DNA from: Myxococcales bacterium
GTDB taxonomy: Bacteria; Myxococcota_A; Polyangia; Haliangiales; Haliangiaceae
Assembly: GCA_024222395.1 (NCBI GenBank)
Contig: JAAEPE010000334.1
Coordinates: forward strand, 1-64,000
Length of the DNA: 64,000 nt
Direction: 5' to 3'
A program made the translations under genes and the position numbers. Below are positions 16,708-26,100 of this stretch, one piece after another; the stretch's first letter is position 1, and each line of letters begins with the position of its first letter. The notes below the pieces were generated by a model. That model worked only from the letters and a program-made list of their open reading frames with translations. It did no database searches and was not told the origin of the DNA.

Positions 16708-16729
16708 TCGGCGGTCTAGCTACCGCCGA
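16708..16729. terminator. Hairpin spanning the stop codon of the second kinase gene
   Basis: TCGGCGGT (16708-16715) and ACCGCCGA (16722-16729) form a perfect 8-bp GC-rich stem. The loop CTAGCT plus one stem base contains the minus-strand TAG stop of the kinase. A TTTTT run lies 12 bases beyond on the plus side. The sequence could act as a weak terminator for the convergent genes, but neither side has an adjacent U-run. Confidence 0.35.
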
Positions 16730-18369
16730 ATGGGGTATGGGGTTTTTAGTTGCAACTCGCCAGGCGTGTCGGAAATCTCAGACCCCGGCTTCTCGGTTGG
16801 CTTGTCCGTCTTGCCATCCGCCTTCTTGCCATCCGCCTTCTTGCCATCCGCCTTCTTGCCATCCGCCTTCTTGCCATCCGCCTTCTTGCCGCCATCGCCT
16901 TTGTCGTGGCGGCCGACGGCGGGAGTGTTGCCTTCGTCTTTGGACGCGGAGTCCTTACGCCCCCTATCGCCCTTTCGTCTACCCTTCACATTGGTGGGTT
17001 TCTTCGTTGTATCTGTGGCTGTCTCGCCGGTCGAGCCAGCGTCCCCTAGTTCTGCCACCCCAGTGGGTGTTGGGCCGGCCTTGGGCACTTCAGCGGCATC
17101 AGCTCGAACATGCGGCGCCGCACCTAACGCCGCACCTAACGCTGGAGTAGACGGCGACGGCGGCTCGTGCCGACTTGCAGCTGCACCACTACTCCCCTCG
17201 TCTCCACCACCAAAGACCGTTGCTGCAGCGAAGCCGCCAGCTAGGACCAGCGCAAGGGCAGCGCCGAGGACGAGCCGGCCTTGTGGCTTAGACTTAACTT
17301 CCAGGGCCGCAGCGGCAACCGCATCAGCCTCTTCCTCTACGATGTCTGAAATTTCACGAACGGATCCAGTCCAGTTTCCGCGTGTTGATGGCCGCTTGTT
17401 TCGGCCCACAAGAGCCGTCTCCTTGGTCGAACGCTTGCCTCTTGGAACCGTCGCAACAGCCCCATAGGCCTCCCCAACCGATGCCACTGCTTCGGCCAGT
17501 TCTCTAATACTCGAAAATCTCTCCTCGCGATCTTTCGCGAGTGCCTTGTCGACGATACCAAGAACGCCGGTAGGCGCGCCCGATCGTTTTAGCAACTCGA
17601 CGCAGATCTTGGGCACTGGCTCAACCATGTGATGAGTGAGAATGGCCATGAAGCTCTCGGCTTTGAAGGGCACCGTACCTGCGAGAAATTGGAAGAGCAG
17701 ACAGCCCATCGCGTACACATCGACGCGATGATCGGGCTTCTGCCCCCTGGCCTGCTCCGGCGCCATGTACTCGGGAGTTCCGAAGAGAACGCCAGTCTTT
17801 GTGAGTTTGCGCTCACCTTCTTCGCCGGTCGGCGATTGCACCTTCGCGATACCGAAGTCGAGAAGCTTCACGTAGTCGTCGCGCCCGGTTCCCTCGACCA
17901 AGAAGATATTCTCAGGCTTGAGATCGCGGTGGATGATTCCCTGTGCGTGAGCCGCAGTGAGAGCCTCACAGACCTGGAGAAAGATTCTTTGAGAACGCGC
18001 CCAGGGAAAGAGCTCACCGCCAGAGACTACTTTCCCAAGCTCGCTGTGAAGGTCGCGCCCCTCAAGATACTCCATCGCAAAGAAGACATAGCCGTCGCCG
18101 GTTACACCAAAGTCGGTGATGTTGATGACATGCTCGTTGCGAATACTTGATGCGGCTTTCGCTTCCAGGAGGAACCGATCAACGAGGTCCTGCTTGCGAG
18201 AGAATTCGCCGTGCAGAACTTTGAGAGCAACCTTCTTCTCGAGGGTAATGTGACGTGCGCGATAGACCGTGCCCATACCACCTTCGCCGAGATGTTTCTC
18301 CACGAAATAGCGTTCCGCCACAACCTGCCCCAAGAGGGGGGCGGATATTTCCGAGCTCCCTACAGTCAC
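16720..18369 (-). CDS. Transmembrane Ser/Thr protein kinase with Lys-Ala-Asp-Gly repeat tail
   Basis: Hanks-type kinase of 549 aa. The glycine loop is LGEGGMGTVY (27-36), the ATP lysine K50 (VALKVLH), catalytic loop HRDLKPEN (147-154), DFG 171-173 and activation-loop end YMAPEQ. One membrane helix follows at about 365-390 (LVLGAALALVLAGGFAAATV). The outer region is disordered: Pro/Ala/Thr-rich, then a basic Asp/Lys stretch with five copies of ADGKK encoded by a 15-bp repeat. Such GMGTVYRARH kinases are abundant in Myxococcota. The gene stands alone between convergent and divergent neighbours, with no dedicated substrate nearby. ATG 18369 is the assumed start. Confidence 0.92.
   Translation of the reverse strand: MTVGSSEISAPLLGQVVAERYFVEKHLGEGGMGTVYRARHITLEKKVALKVLHGEFSRKQDLVDRFLLEAKAASSIRNEHVINITDFGVTGDGYVFFAMEYLEGRDLHSELGKVVSGGELFPWARSQRIFLQVCEALTAAHAQGIIHRDLKPENIFLVEGTGRDDYVKLLDFGIAKVQSPTGEEGERKLTKTGVLFGTPEYMAPEQARGQKPDHRVDVYAMGCLLFQFLAGTVPFKAESFMAILTHHMVEPVPKICVELLKRSGAPTGVLGIVDKALAKDREERFSSIRELAEAVASVGEAYGAVATVPRGKRSTKETALVGRNKRPSTRGNWTGSVREISDIVEEEADAVAAAALEVKSKPQGRLVLGAALALVLAGGFAAATVFGGGDEGSSGAAASRHEPPSPSTPALGAALGAAPHVRADAAEVPKAGPTPTGVAELGDAGSTGETATDTTKKPTNVKGRRKGDRGRKDSASKDEGNTPAVGRHDKGDGGKKADGKKADGKKADGKKADGKKADGKTDKPTEKPGSEISDTPGELQLKTPYPIRR
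16811..16885. repeat. 15-bp coding repeat, five perfect copies, in a kinase tail
   Basis: Five identical units of TTGCCATCCGCCTTC in direct tandem, flanked by partial units. On the minus strand they encode repeats of Lys-Lys-Ala-Asp-Gly near the C-terminus of the Ser/Thr kinase. Perfect identity suggests recent expansion; unit gain or loss keeps the frame. Confidence 0.9.
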
Positions 18370-18541
18370 AGATAGGATCCTAGCATCGTAGGAACCACCT
18401 AGTTAGGCCCATTATCGGCGATTTCGTCTGTCTCACATCTCTACGCACGCTCGGAGGGAACGATCGGTTCACCATGTGATTCTTTACTCATCGAGCAGAA
18501 AGCCAATCGAGATATGAGGTGACTCTGTTAGACTGGTTCTA

Positions 18542-18991
18542 ATGGACTCTGACACGCCACGATCACCAGAACCCATGGCTCACACAGGCGAGGCGGCGAG
18601 CCCATTAGGCGGCGATCGGGTAGGCGGCGATCGGGTAGGCGGCGATCGGGCGCAGCAACTGCGCAGAGAGGTCCTCTACCCACAGCGCCAGAATACTGGC
18701 ATTGGGGTCATGCTAGTCGCTTCCGCGGCAATGTTCTTCGCTGTTGCGAGCTCAGCATTCATCCTGCGGTCGCAGATGCCTCTTCCCGAGGAATGCCCCG
18801 GCAACACACGAGTACTAGAGGTGCAATCCTACCATCCGCCTAGAATCGAAGCGGTTGAGATCGAACTAGTCCATTTCGAATCCCTCGAGGAGGGAGAGAC
18901 CTACGTAGTTCCGTGTGGAGAGCCACTATTCCAAGATAACAGCGACGGCCCGTCTTCAATTGTGTTCCGACTCTGCGACGAGTCGTTCTAG
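18542..18991 (+). CDS. Small single-helix membrane protein, unknown function
   Basis: 149 aa, unrecognised. The N-terminal ~35 residues are disordered and contain three GGDRV-type repeats from a 15-bp tandem repeat. Then comes one membrane helix (IGVMLVASAAMFFAVASSAF, about 54-73). Its pattern recalls the first helix of haem-copper oxidase subunit III, but no other oxidase feature follows, so I do not assign it. The C-terminal ~65 residues contain three cysteines (EECPG, VPCGE, RLCDE), probably outside the membrane. The start ATG 18542 lies 172 bases from the divergent kinase. The stop overlaps the convergent metalloprotease-like gene by 4 bases. Confidence 0.65.
   Translation: MDSDTPRSPEPMAHTGEAASPLGGDRVGGDRVGGDRAQQLRREVLYPQRQNTGIGVMLVASAAMFFAVASSAFILRSQMPLPEECPGNTRVLEVQSYHPPRIEAVEIELVHFESLEEGETYVVPCGEPLFQDNSDGPSSIVFRLCDESF
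18606..18650. repeat. 15-bp coding repeat, three copies
   Basis: Three perfect direct copies of TAGGCGGCGATCGGG in the 5' part of the small membrane protein gene, encoding repeats of Gly-Gly-Asp-Arg-Val. Confidence 0.85.
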
Positions 18992-20997
18992 AAGCAGCTC
19001 TCGCGCCCCTCATAGTTCGCTGGCAATTCGCTAGGTAAGATCTCGCGCAGGTAATCGTATGCCGAACGACAGAATCGACCTGGCCCTTCACCGCCAAGCT
19101 GAGCCCTCTCGGCAAAGGGCCTAGCGCTCCCACCGTCCATCAAGCGGCCCTGCTCATCACTGCCATTGTGAAACGCTCCTGGGACTTCTGGATTCGCCAG
19201 GCCGAGTGAATGGGCGATCTCGTGACTCACGGTTGTACCGATGATGTTGCCGAGAACCCACACAGCACACTCGATTTGCTTGCCACGCTCCTGTGCTGGA
19301 CATCCAGGGTCAGTTGACACGGCCGAGAAGCCACCGCCGCCAAAATCCGAAGCCCGCACGGGCTCACCCCCAGTGATATCCGGTCGGAATGCATCAAAGA
19401 TCTCATCAAAGAGTTCATCAGCTCCTGGGATGCCCTCCGCCAAGCCCTTCGGGTGCCGAGAGAACGCGAACATCGATTCAATGAAAACGCCACCGAAGCC
19501 AGGGTAGCCATCCTGCTGAGTGACCGCATTGACACCGCCTATGTGATCGTAGAGGCGCACGTTTCCGACGTCCTTGCCAGCGGTGTTGTCGTATCCCAGT
19601 AGCCCTAGGCCGTTTAGATCTTCGCCGGCAATGTCTACGGTGGAATACAAAGCAAAATCGGTCGGCGGCACATCGCGCACTTCGAGATTCACCGCCTCGT
19701 AGTCGCGACTCACTACAGAGAGAACTCGCCGGCGAATCTCTTGGTCCACAGCTCGCAGGCCGAAGTGTCGTAACGTATTGACGTAGTCTGGGAGAAATCG
19801 CAGGTAGACGACTTGTTTGACCGGCTCTAGATCGAAACTCAGCGAGAGAACCGAACCCACCTCTACGTCACCATCATAGGCAACTCGCAGCCTTACCGTG
19901 CCTTCGAAATGCCCCGTGACGAGCCGTAGATCAATGGCACGCCCCAGTGCATCGTCCTCGTTCATAACGTATCGGATAGTCCTGCCCTCGAGAACCTCCG
20001 GCAAGAGCAGCAAGTCCACAGCGGTCCCCGAATCAGCCCCCGACGGGGTGAACACGCCCTCTAAGAATAGCTCGGTACCTCCGCTGCCATCACCGTCAGT
20101 GGCGCTGACAAATCCGCCACCCAGAAACTCAACATACTGACCAAGAGAGACACCATCGGCCTCGACAGAGAAGAGAGTCGGCGGAAGTAGCTCGTATGAG
20201 ATACTGCTGGGCTCCGAAGCTAACTCAACGCCACCCGTGTGTCGATTCACGAGTTCGAGAGCACCGGTGAAGACGCCGCCCACAATGCCTGTGAGCTGAG
20301 GCTCCAATACGAAGTAGGCGCCAGTGCGCTCCTGGGGCTGCCCGGGGGTTAGCGAGAATTCTTGGGTCGAGACATCGATGCACTCGCCATCGCCTGTGGC
20401 CTGAAAGCAACCAGAGATCCTGGCAAAACTCTCGCCCTCCCCTTCCGAGAGCAAGAACCCATCTCCGAGCACGTCTACGCGATCATTGACGAAGAATAGC
20501 CCGCCAGACTGCGCGTCGGAGAGCACCGGCGTTAGCTGGTCTCTCAGCTCGAACAGCAGTGACACGGCAGGACTCTCATAGGTGCGCCCGTCAAGAGACG
20601 AATCGACCTTGAGCCACGCCTCCCCCGTGAAGCTACCGTCACCAGCTGGGAAGAGAGCCCTGGCCCGGCCCCCAAACGACAGCTCCATCTCATCGAAGTC
20701 CACGAATGAGAGCGGACCGAGGCCGGCGCCTACGACGCTTGTGCTTCCGTCCTCCGCTGTGAACGTCCCAGACACGTGCAATTCGCTCCTCCCAAGGGTG
20801 GAGTCTACAAAGTGCGCACCGGCCAATCGCACATTTGAATTGGGCAAGAGAACTGCCGGTTCAATTGAGTTGAGTTGCAGCCCTTGCAGCCAAGGATCCG
20901 GCTCACGCTCCACCTCCCCGCAAGCGAGGACCAGAGCCGCCATGAACACGAAGCTAGTTGCTGCCTTCAATTCGAATACCGTACTCATTCTCATCAC
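18988..20997 (-). CDS. Lipoprotein with C-terminal zinc-metalloprotease-like domain
   Basis: 669 aa. A signal peptide with lipobox (FVFMAALVLAC) points to a lipid-anchored envelope protein. Residues ~30-390 form repeated beta domains resembling IPT/TIG-type Ig-like folds (LNSIEPAVLLPNSNVRLAGA, VLGDGFLLSE, EFLGGGFVSA). The C-terminal part holds the zinc-binding motif HEIAHSLGLAN (HExxHxxG), followed by a Met-containing segment (GRLMDGG) that could be the Met-turn, so a metzincin-like protease is plausible. Neither substrate nor activity can be read from the sequence. Three nearby starts exist (20997, 20994, 20988). It overlaps the upstream lipoprotein gene by up to 44 bases, implying co-expression. 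Confidence 0.7.
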   Translation of the reverse strand: MMRMSTVFELKAATSFVFMAALVLACGEVEREPDPWLQGLQLNSIEPAVLLPNSNVRLAGAHFVDSTLGRSELHVSGTFTAEDGSTSVVGAGLGPLSFVDFDEMELSFGGRARALFPAGDGSFTGEAWLKVDSSLDGRTYESPAVSLLFELRDQLTPVLSDAQSGGLFFVNDRVDVLGDGFLLSEGEGESFARISGCFQATGDGECIDVSTQEFSLTPGQPQERTGAYFVLEPQLTGIVGGVFTGALELVNRHTGGVELASEPSSISYELLPPTLFSVEADGVSLGQYVEFLGGGFVSATDGDGSGGTELFLEGVFTPSGADSGTAVDLLLLPEVLEGRTIRYVMNEDDALGRAIDLRLVTGHFEGTVRLRVAYDGDVEVGSVLSLSFDLEPVKQVVYLRFLPDYVNTLRHFGLRAVDQEIRRRVLSVVSRDYEAVNLEVRDVPPTDFALYSTVDIAGEDLNGLGLLGYDNTAGKDVGNVRLYDHIGGVNAVTQQDGYPGFGGVFIESMFAFSRHPKGLAEGIPGADELFDEIFDAFRPDITGGEPVRASDFGGGGFSAVSTDPGCPAQERGKQIECAVWVLGNIIGTTVSHEIAHSLGLANPEVPGAFHNGSDEQGRLMDGGSARPFAERAQLGGEGPGRFCRSAYDYLREILPSELPANYEGRESCF

Positions 20998-23089
20998 CGT
21001 CGAAGCCTTGGACCACTACGAAGAATTCGCAGGGAGAGCACCCCGTCGCCGGCGCCTCGAAGATAGCCGATTCGTTGGAAGTGGCGCTCTGGCCATTACT
21101 GGTATCACAGCTCGAAACGTCGACCGGGCCACAGGGGGTGAGATCAACAAGGCCAGAGTCGAAGAAGTGAATATCCAAATCACCGGTCGCGCCTTGCTCA
21201 AACGTTAGGTCCACGGCCAAGAGTTCTGAATTGTCGAGTTCGACCCGATACCAATCCTCATCGGCCTCACACAGTGTGAGGGTTGGGCGGTCGAAGATAC
21301 CTGCATCGAGATCAACAGCGGTCGCTTGGCCAGAGGTATCGTCTTCCTCGAGAATATCGGCTACGCACGTTTCTACGTCGCAGGACTGCGCGCTGCTCGA
21401 GTGCTGGAGGGTGTAGGGATTCTCCGCGGAACTGAATGCGTAGACTCGAATCAGATAGAAGCCCTGGGGCACGCAGAGTCGCAAGGACTCGGTTGCTCCA
21501 AACCCACTAGAGCTATCAATGAAGGTACCGCTCTCGTCGTAGACATCAACGTCTACGTCGCTAATCGCGCTATCGAAGGCCAGATCAATGTTGAGAGAGC
21601 CCTCTTGGGGCACGAAGATTTCGAACCAGTCTTCGTCATCGCCGGTGCCAATTGCTGCGGGGCAGCTCACGAGGTTGTGAATCGCGTCCGCGTCTAGTAG
21701 TGGATTGGCTAGAGCCTCGACTCGGCTGTCATTGTGCTCGAGAACATCGTCCATGCACACGGTGCCACCTGGCTCCGAGCAATCCAGTGATAGCGGCACA
21801 CACTGGCGAGAAGGCGCTCCGTCCACCGATTCCAAATCCCCTACAGAGCATTCAAAGTCTGTTGGACAAGCGGATCCACAATCCGAAAGACACACGGAAT
21901 CGGCCTCTGGCCCTATCGCCACACAGCGGTCGGCCGCATCGCCACACTGAACATCGGTGGTGCACGGCTCGCAGAGGCCGGCACCGCCCGCCCCACCAGG
22001 GTTCGTTACAGTCATAGAGAAGAAGGCCGTAGTCGGCGCCTGTGTACGATGATCGCAATTTCCAATTGGATCATCGTCGTCGTCTGCGACGATGACGTAG
22101 TAGAGGTCGGCGGTGGCGCCTTGACTCAAGCTTGCAACCGGATTGGGGATCTCGGCCGTCCAGTTGTCGCCGGTGCCCTGCTCCATCGTCACCTGAATCA
22201 TCTGACCAAGATCCGGTGGCGTACCCGGCGTTGTTGTCGAGTAGTAGAGAAGCGGTTCCTGCTTGAGGCCCTGGTCATCCGAAATGACGGCTTCAATCGC
22301 GATGCCCACGAGGCTGCTCAGATCGGACGGAGTGTGCGTGACGACAGGAGCATCCCCGGGGCAGTTCGGCTTAAGCGGGCTGCGCAGGACGATGAGGTAG
22401 GGATGCAAGCTCGTTGGATTGTCACCGTCGTCGGCAGTGAGCAATAGGTTGTAGCGATCGGAGGCTTCAATTTGCTGCTCGCTGGGACACCAACTCCAGG
22501 TCGCGGTGGTGCCCGAGATGACGTCCAGTTCGGCTCCTTCAATAATCGGCAGCCCTTGCTCGAGCGCTACGTCGGGCGTGTCACCATCGACGACTTCGAC
22601 GTTCAACTCAAGGCATGCGGACTCAGACAGGTCGAGGGTCGTACCGCTGCCCTGAGGGTGCACGAATCGCGGAGATGAGTTGCCACCAATTGCGGCTCGC
22701 ACTTCGATTCGAATGGTGATGGTATCGGACTTGCTGCCATCGCTGGCCGTGAAGTCGAAGAACCACTCGCCAACATCCTGAGCTTGGGGCGTCCATCGAA
22801 ACTCCCCCCCGCCATTCGGCAGCCTGCTCAAGGCAGCCCGTGAATGAATGTCCGGCACATTCGATTCGTAGGTATAGAAGACCTCGTCGCCGTCCGCATC
22901 CGAACCACTCAAGGCGATCACGAGTTCCTGGTTCACTACGGCCAACTGATCGCCGACTGCCTGCATCACAGGTTCGGAACCACCAGGGCCACATCCACAC
23001 ATGACGGTAACGACGAAAGTAGATAGGGCGCAAGACAGCGCTAGCTGGAGAAGCGAGGAGCGGCGGCGGAGTGGGAGTGGGAGCGGCAT
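20954..23089 (-). CDS. Large lipoprotein with cadherin-like and PPC-type domains
   Basis: Predicted secreted protein of 711 aa. The N-terminus has a basic start, a hydrophobic core (ALSCALSTFVVTVMCG) and a Cys near the end that probably serves as lipid attachment. Two Ig/cadherin-like domains follow (VALSGSDADGDEVFYTYESN-like; TITIRIEV; LLLTADDGDN). A Cys-rich module (CEPCTTDVQCGD, CLSDCGSACPTDFEC) comes next. Two C-terminal beta domains (DWFEIFVPQEGSLNIDLAFD; DWYRVELDNSELLAVDLTFE) fit bacterial pre-peptidase (PPC) domains. This resembles surface proteins of Myxococcota. It overlaps the metalloprotease-like lipoprotein downstream, so the two may form a pair. No enzymatic motif is visible. Confidence 0.7.
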   Translation of the reverse strand: MPLPLPLRRRSSLLQLALSCALSTFVVTVMCGCGPGGSEPVMQAVGDQLAVVNQELVIALSGSDADGDEVFYTYESNVPDIHSRAALSRLPNGGGEFRWTPQAQDVGEWFFDFTASDGSKSDTITIRIEVRAAIGGNSSPRFVHPQGSGTTLDLSESACLELNVEVVDGDTPDVALEQGLPIIEGAELDVISGTTATWSWCPSEQQIEASDRYNLLLTADDGDNPTSLHPYLIVLRSPLKPNCPGDAPVVTHTPSDLSSLVGIAIEAVISDDQGLKQEPLLYYSTTTPGTPPDLGQMIQVTMEQGTGDNWTAEIPNPVASLSQGATADLYYVIVADDDDDPIGNCDHRTQAPTTAFFSMTVTNPGGAGGAGLCEPCTTDVQCGDAADRCVAIGPEADSVCLSDCGSACPTDFECSVGDLESVDGAPSRQCVPLSLDCSEPGGTVCMDDVLEHNDSRVEALANPLLDADAIHNLVSCPAAIGTGDDEDWFEIFVPQEGSLNIDLAFDSAISDVDVDVYDESGTFIDSSSGFGATESLRLCVPQGFYLIRVYAFSSAENPYTLQHSSSAQSCDVETCVADILEEDDTSGQATAVDLDAGIFDRPTLTLCEADEDWYRVELDNSELLAVDLTFEQGATGDLDIHFFDSGLVDLTPCGPVDVSSCDTSNGQSATSNESAIFEAPATGCSPCEFFVVVQGFDGDENEYGIRIEGSN

Positions 23090-23190
23090 GCTGAGTTCTG
23101 AGAAGCGGCGGCAGACAACCCGAAGAGTACCGCGCCTCGTGGGCGAATTGATGACCGCAAGTGCTCAGACCGACGCCGACCACTCACGTC

Positions 23191-26100
23191 CTAGGCACGT
23201 AGCGCAGCCCACAGACGCGCATGCTCGCCGGAGCAAGCAAAGCGCACCAGGGATGCAATTTCGGGGTCTTGCAGTGCCTTTCGCAGATCACTATGGCCCT
23301 TGGCGCGCATCAGCCCCGCTATCGCTGCACTGCCATCGCCTGCGCAGAGAAGGCCCACGCGGTTGCAGGCGTCGGCCATAGCCTGCCAGATCGCTTTGTG
23401 ATCGAAGTCGCCGGTCACAAGACCCAGGGCGTAGGGCTGGAGTTCCTGAAGCAAGCTGCTTGGGATGAGCCTGCGCAGCCTTTGCTGCTCCGCACTGGCG
23501 GCTTCGGTATCGACCCCCGTCGGTGCAAACTCCGGTTGGAACTGGCGCAGCAAACCAACCAAGAGAACCCCAAAGCGCTCAACGCCCAACTGCAATGGAG
23601 CAGAGAGACTTGCTGATGCGCCTTTCAAACTGCGGCCCACAAAGAAGCGTAATTCTCCGAGTCGTTCGGCACTGGCAAGTTCTTCTCCTAGGATGATTGA
23701 GAATGGACTCGTGGGCTCGACCGCCAGCAGATTCGGCTTCTGCTTGGACACATAGATATCCACATCCTCCACACCCATCTCGTCAGCTAGCTTGAGAATG
23801 ACACTGGCTGCATCGTCGATGCCTTTGCGCAGTCGGTCATTTCTACCAACTCCGTGGCTTCGGACATCAATGCCAATGTGCTTCGCAAGACGGCCGCCGA
23901 GAAGCGCGAAGAGGGTTCGGGCTTCTCCCGGTACTGAGTGAGTGAAGAGCAAGTCGTCAAAGGTGTCGTCTGCCAGCCCCGCGGCCATACCTGGACCAAC
24001 CTGCTTTGCAAGCGAAGAGGTTTCTGAGTTCTCGACACCAAGCCTCAGAGCAAGGCTAGCAGCCACCTGCGCCGTTGGCATGCACTCAGCCGCCCCCGCC
24101 TTTGCCTTCGCGGCCATGGCTCGTGCCAGGACCCGGTACGCCTCACCATCGGCGGCGGACTCTTGAATACGCTTGCGCATGGCGTTGGCGACTCTGTCCA
24201 CATGAATGCGTGCACTCCGCAAGTCGTTTTGATCAACGTAGAACTGCACCAGTGCGTCGAGAGCGGCGTCACTGCCCGGGTCCAGATCCAGAGCATGCCT
24301 CAGAGCTCTCTTAGAATTCTTCGGATCGCCGGTGTTCTCGCGAAGAATCTTGGCCATGTGGATCAACACTTCGATGCGCTCCGCGACTGGGGGCGCCTGT
24401 TTGATAATTTGCTCGCAAGCTCCCAGCGCCAACCGGTACTCGCCGCACTCTACCCCAAGCACCGAGATGTGCCGAAGCGCTTCGTGATTCCCCGGATCAA
24501 GCGTGACCATCTTGTGAAACGATTTGAGCGCCCACTGCGGCTGTGGAAGATGCTCCGCGTAGATGGTCCCCAATCGGCCAAAGACACTCGCGAGCTCTGT
24601 TGTATCCGTCTCTATGCGGGCAAGCACCATCAGTGCGTCTGCAGCATCCGCCCACTTCTTCGTCGCCCAAGTAATTTCCGATACAGCTACAATGGCCTCT
24701 TTGTCATTGGCGCGAAGGGCCAAAAGGGCGCGGTAGTGAACCAAGGCTTCAAGCGGGTTCTCAAGTGCACCCCATAAGACGCGAGCTAGTGCGAGGTGTA
24801 ATTCACAACGCTCGTGCGGATCCTCTGGCTGCGCCTCAAGGCGCATGGAATAGAGTTGTGCGAGGTCCTCGTCCCTATCCTCGCTGTCGTATAGCAATCG
24901 CAGACGAACAAAGGCCTCCCGACTGAGAGGCTCGACAACCAAGACACTTCGCAGTGCAGCGATTGCGGCAGTACCGTCCTCGACTCTGTCCATCAGCGTG
25001 ACGCCAGCGAGAAGGAATAGCTGAGCACGAGCTTCATCGCTCTCGACACTCTCAACTTCTAAGAGACAGGCTTCGGCGAGTTCCGCCCAAAGCTCGTGAT
25101 CGAGCGCAAGATCGCGCCACGCGGACAGGGCCGGAGTGAAACCAGGAACGACCTTCAGCGCACCCTTGAGCCGCGCAAGGCAGGATTCGCGCTGCCCCAA
25201 GCTCCGCCAAGTCTCACCAGAGCGCACCAGGAACGCGCCCTGAGCGCGGGGATCACCAGCAAAGTAGGCAGACGCCTTCACCTCGAGACTAGCGAGTTCC
25301 TCGGTGGGGCCCGCCAAACTAGCTTCGGACTCCAAGAAGAACAGCGCCTCGCGGCAGAGCGGATCGTCTTCCAACGCACCTTCGTAGTCGCCTCGAACGA
25401 CGCTAGCCTCACGCCCCAGAGCCTTTGAGAGTCGCGCCCGAGCAACCAGGTACGCGCTGCGCTCACTGCCGCCCTCGAGGCTCGCAATCACTCGCCCGCA
25501 AACTACCTTGTATCGTTCTCTCTGCGCGTCATGCCCTCGATATTCTGACTCAAGTACTCGCTGCAGGTCTGCCCGCAGTGGCGCAGCTTTGCTTCCTGAT
25601 TCCCAGAACATTCGGGCCGACTCGCGATCCCCGCGCAACTCAAGATCGATGCGAGCGAGTTCTTCGCAAGCTACCGCCTTTGCCTCGCCGTCGGAGCGTT
25701 CCTCTGCATCTCGTAGATCTGCGAGGGCCTTCTCAGTCAAGTCCGCACTGGCTCCCGCCAGCCAGCAATGCCGTCCAAACGCATGCTGCACGAGCGCGTC
25801 ATCAGGGTATTTCTTACGCAGTTCGCCACTTCGCTCGGCCGCATCATCGAGAGTCCCAGCCCTTGCCAGCGATTCAATATGGCGAATCGCCCCGCTAATA
25901 GAATCTTGTGGCAGGCTCGCCGCGGACATGCGAGGGCGTCCTGCTCCTTCGCTAGCCAATGCAACACCACCGTGACCGCGCGCGGTCCTGAGAAGCTCCC
26001 CGGCTGCAGTGAACTGGGGCCGTGCGGTTGCCAGCTCGGTTAGCAGCTGCACCGCTAGGTCTAGATCTAGGTCGTGCTGAACTCGCAGGTACGCAGCTCG

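Noticed and set aside
18726-18768. Likeness of the small membrane protein helix to haem-copper oxidase subunit III
   Set aside because: Only one helix matches in general pattern; there are no further helices or oxidase genes nearby.
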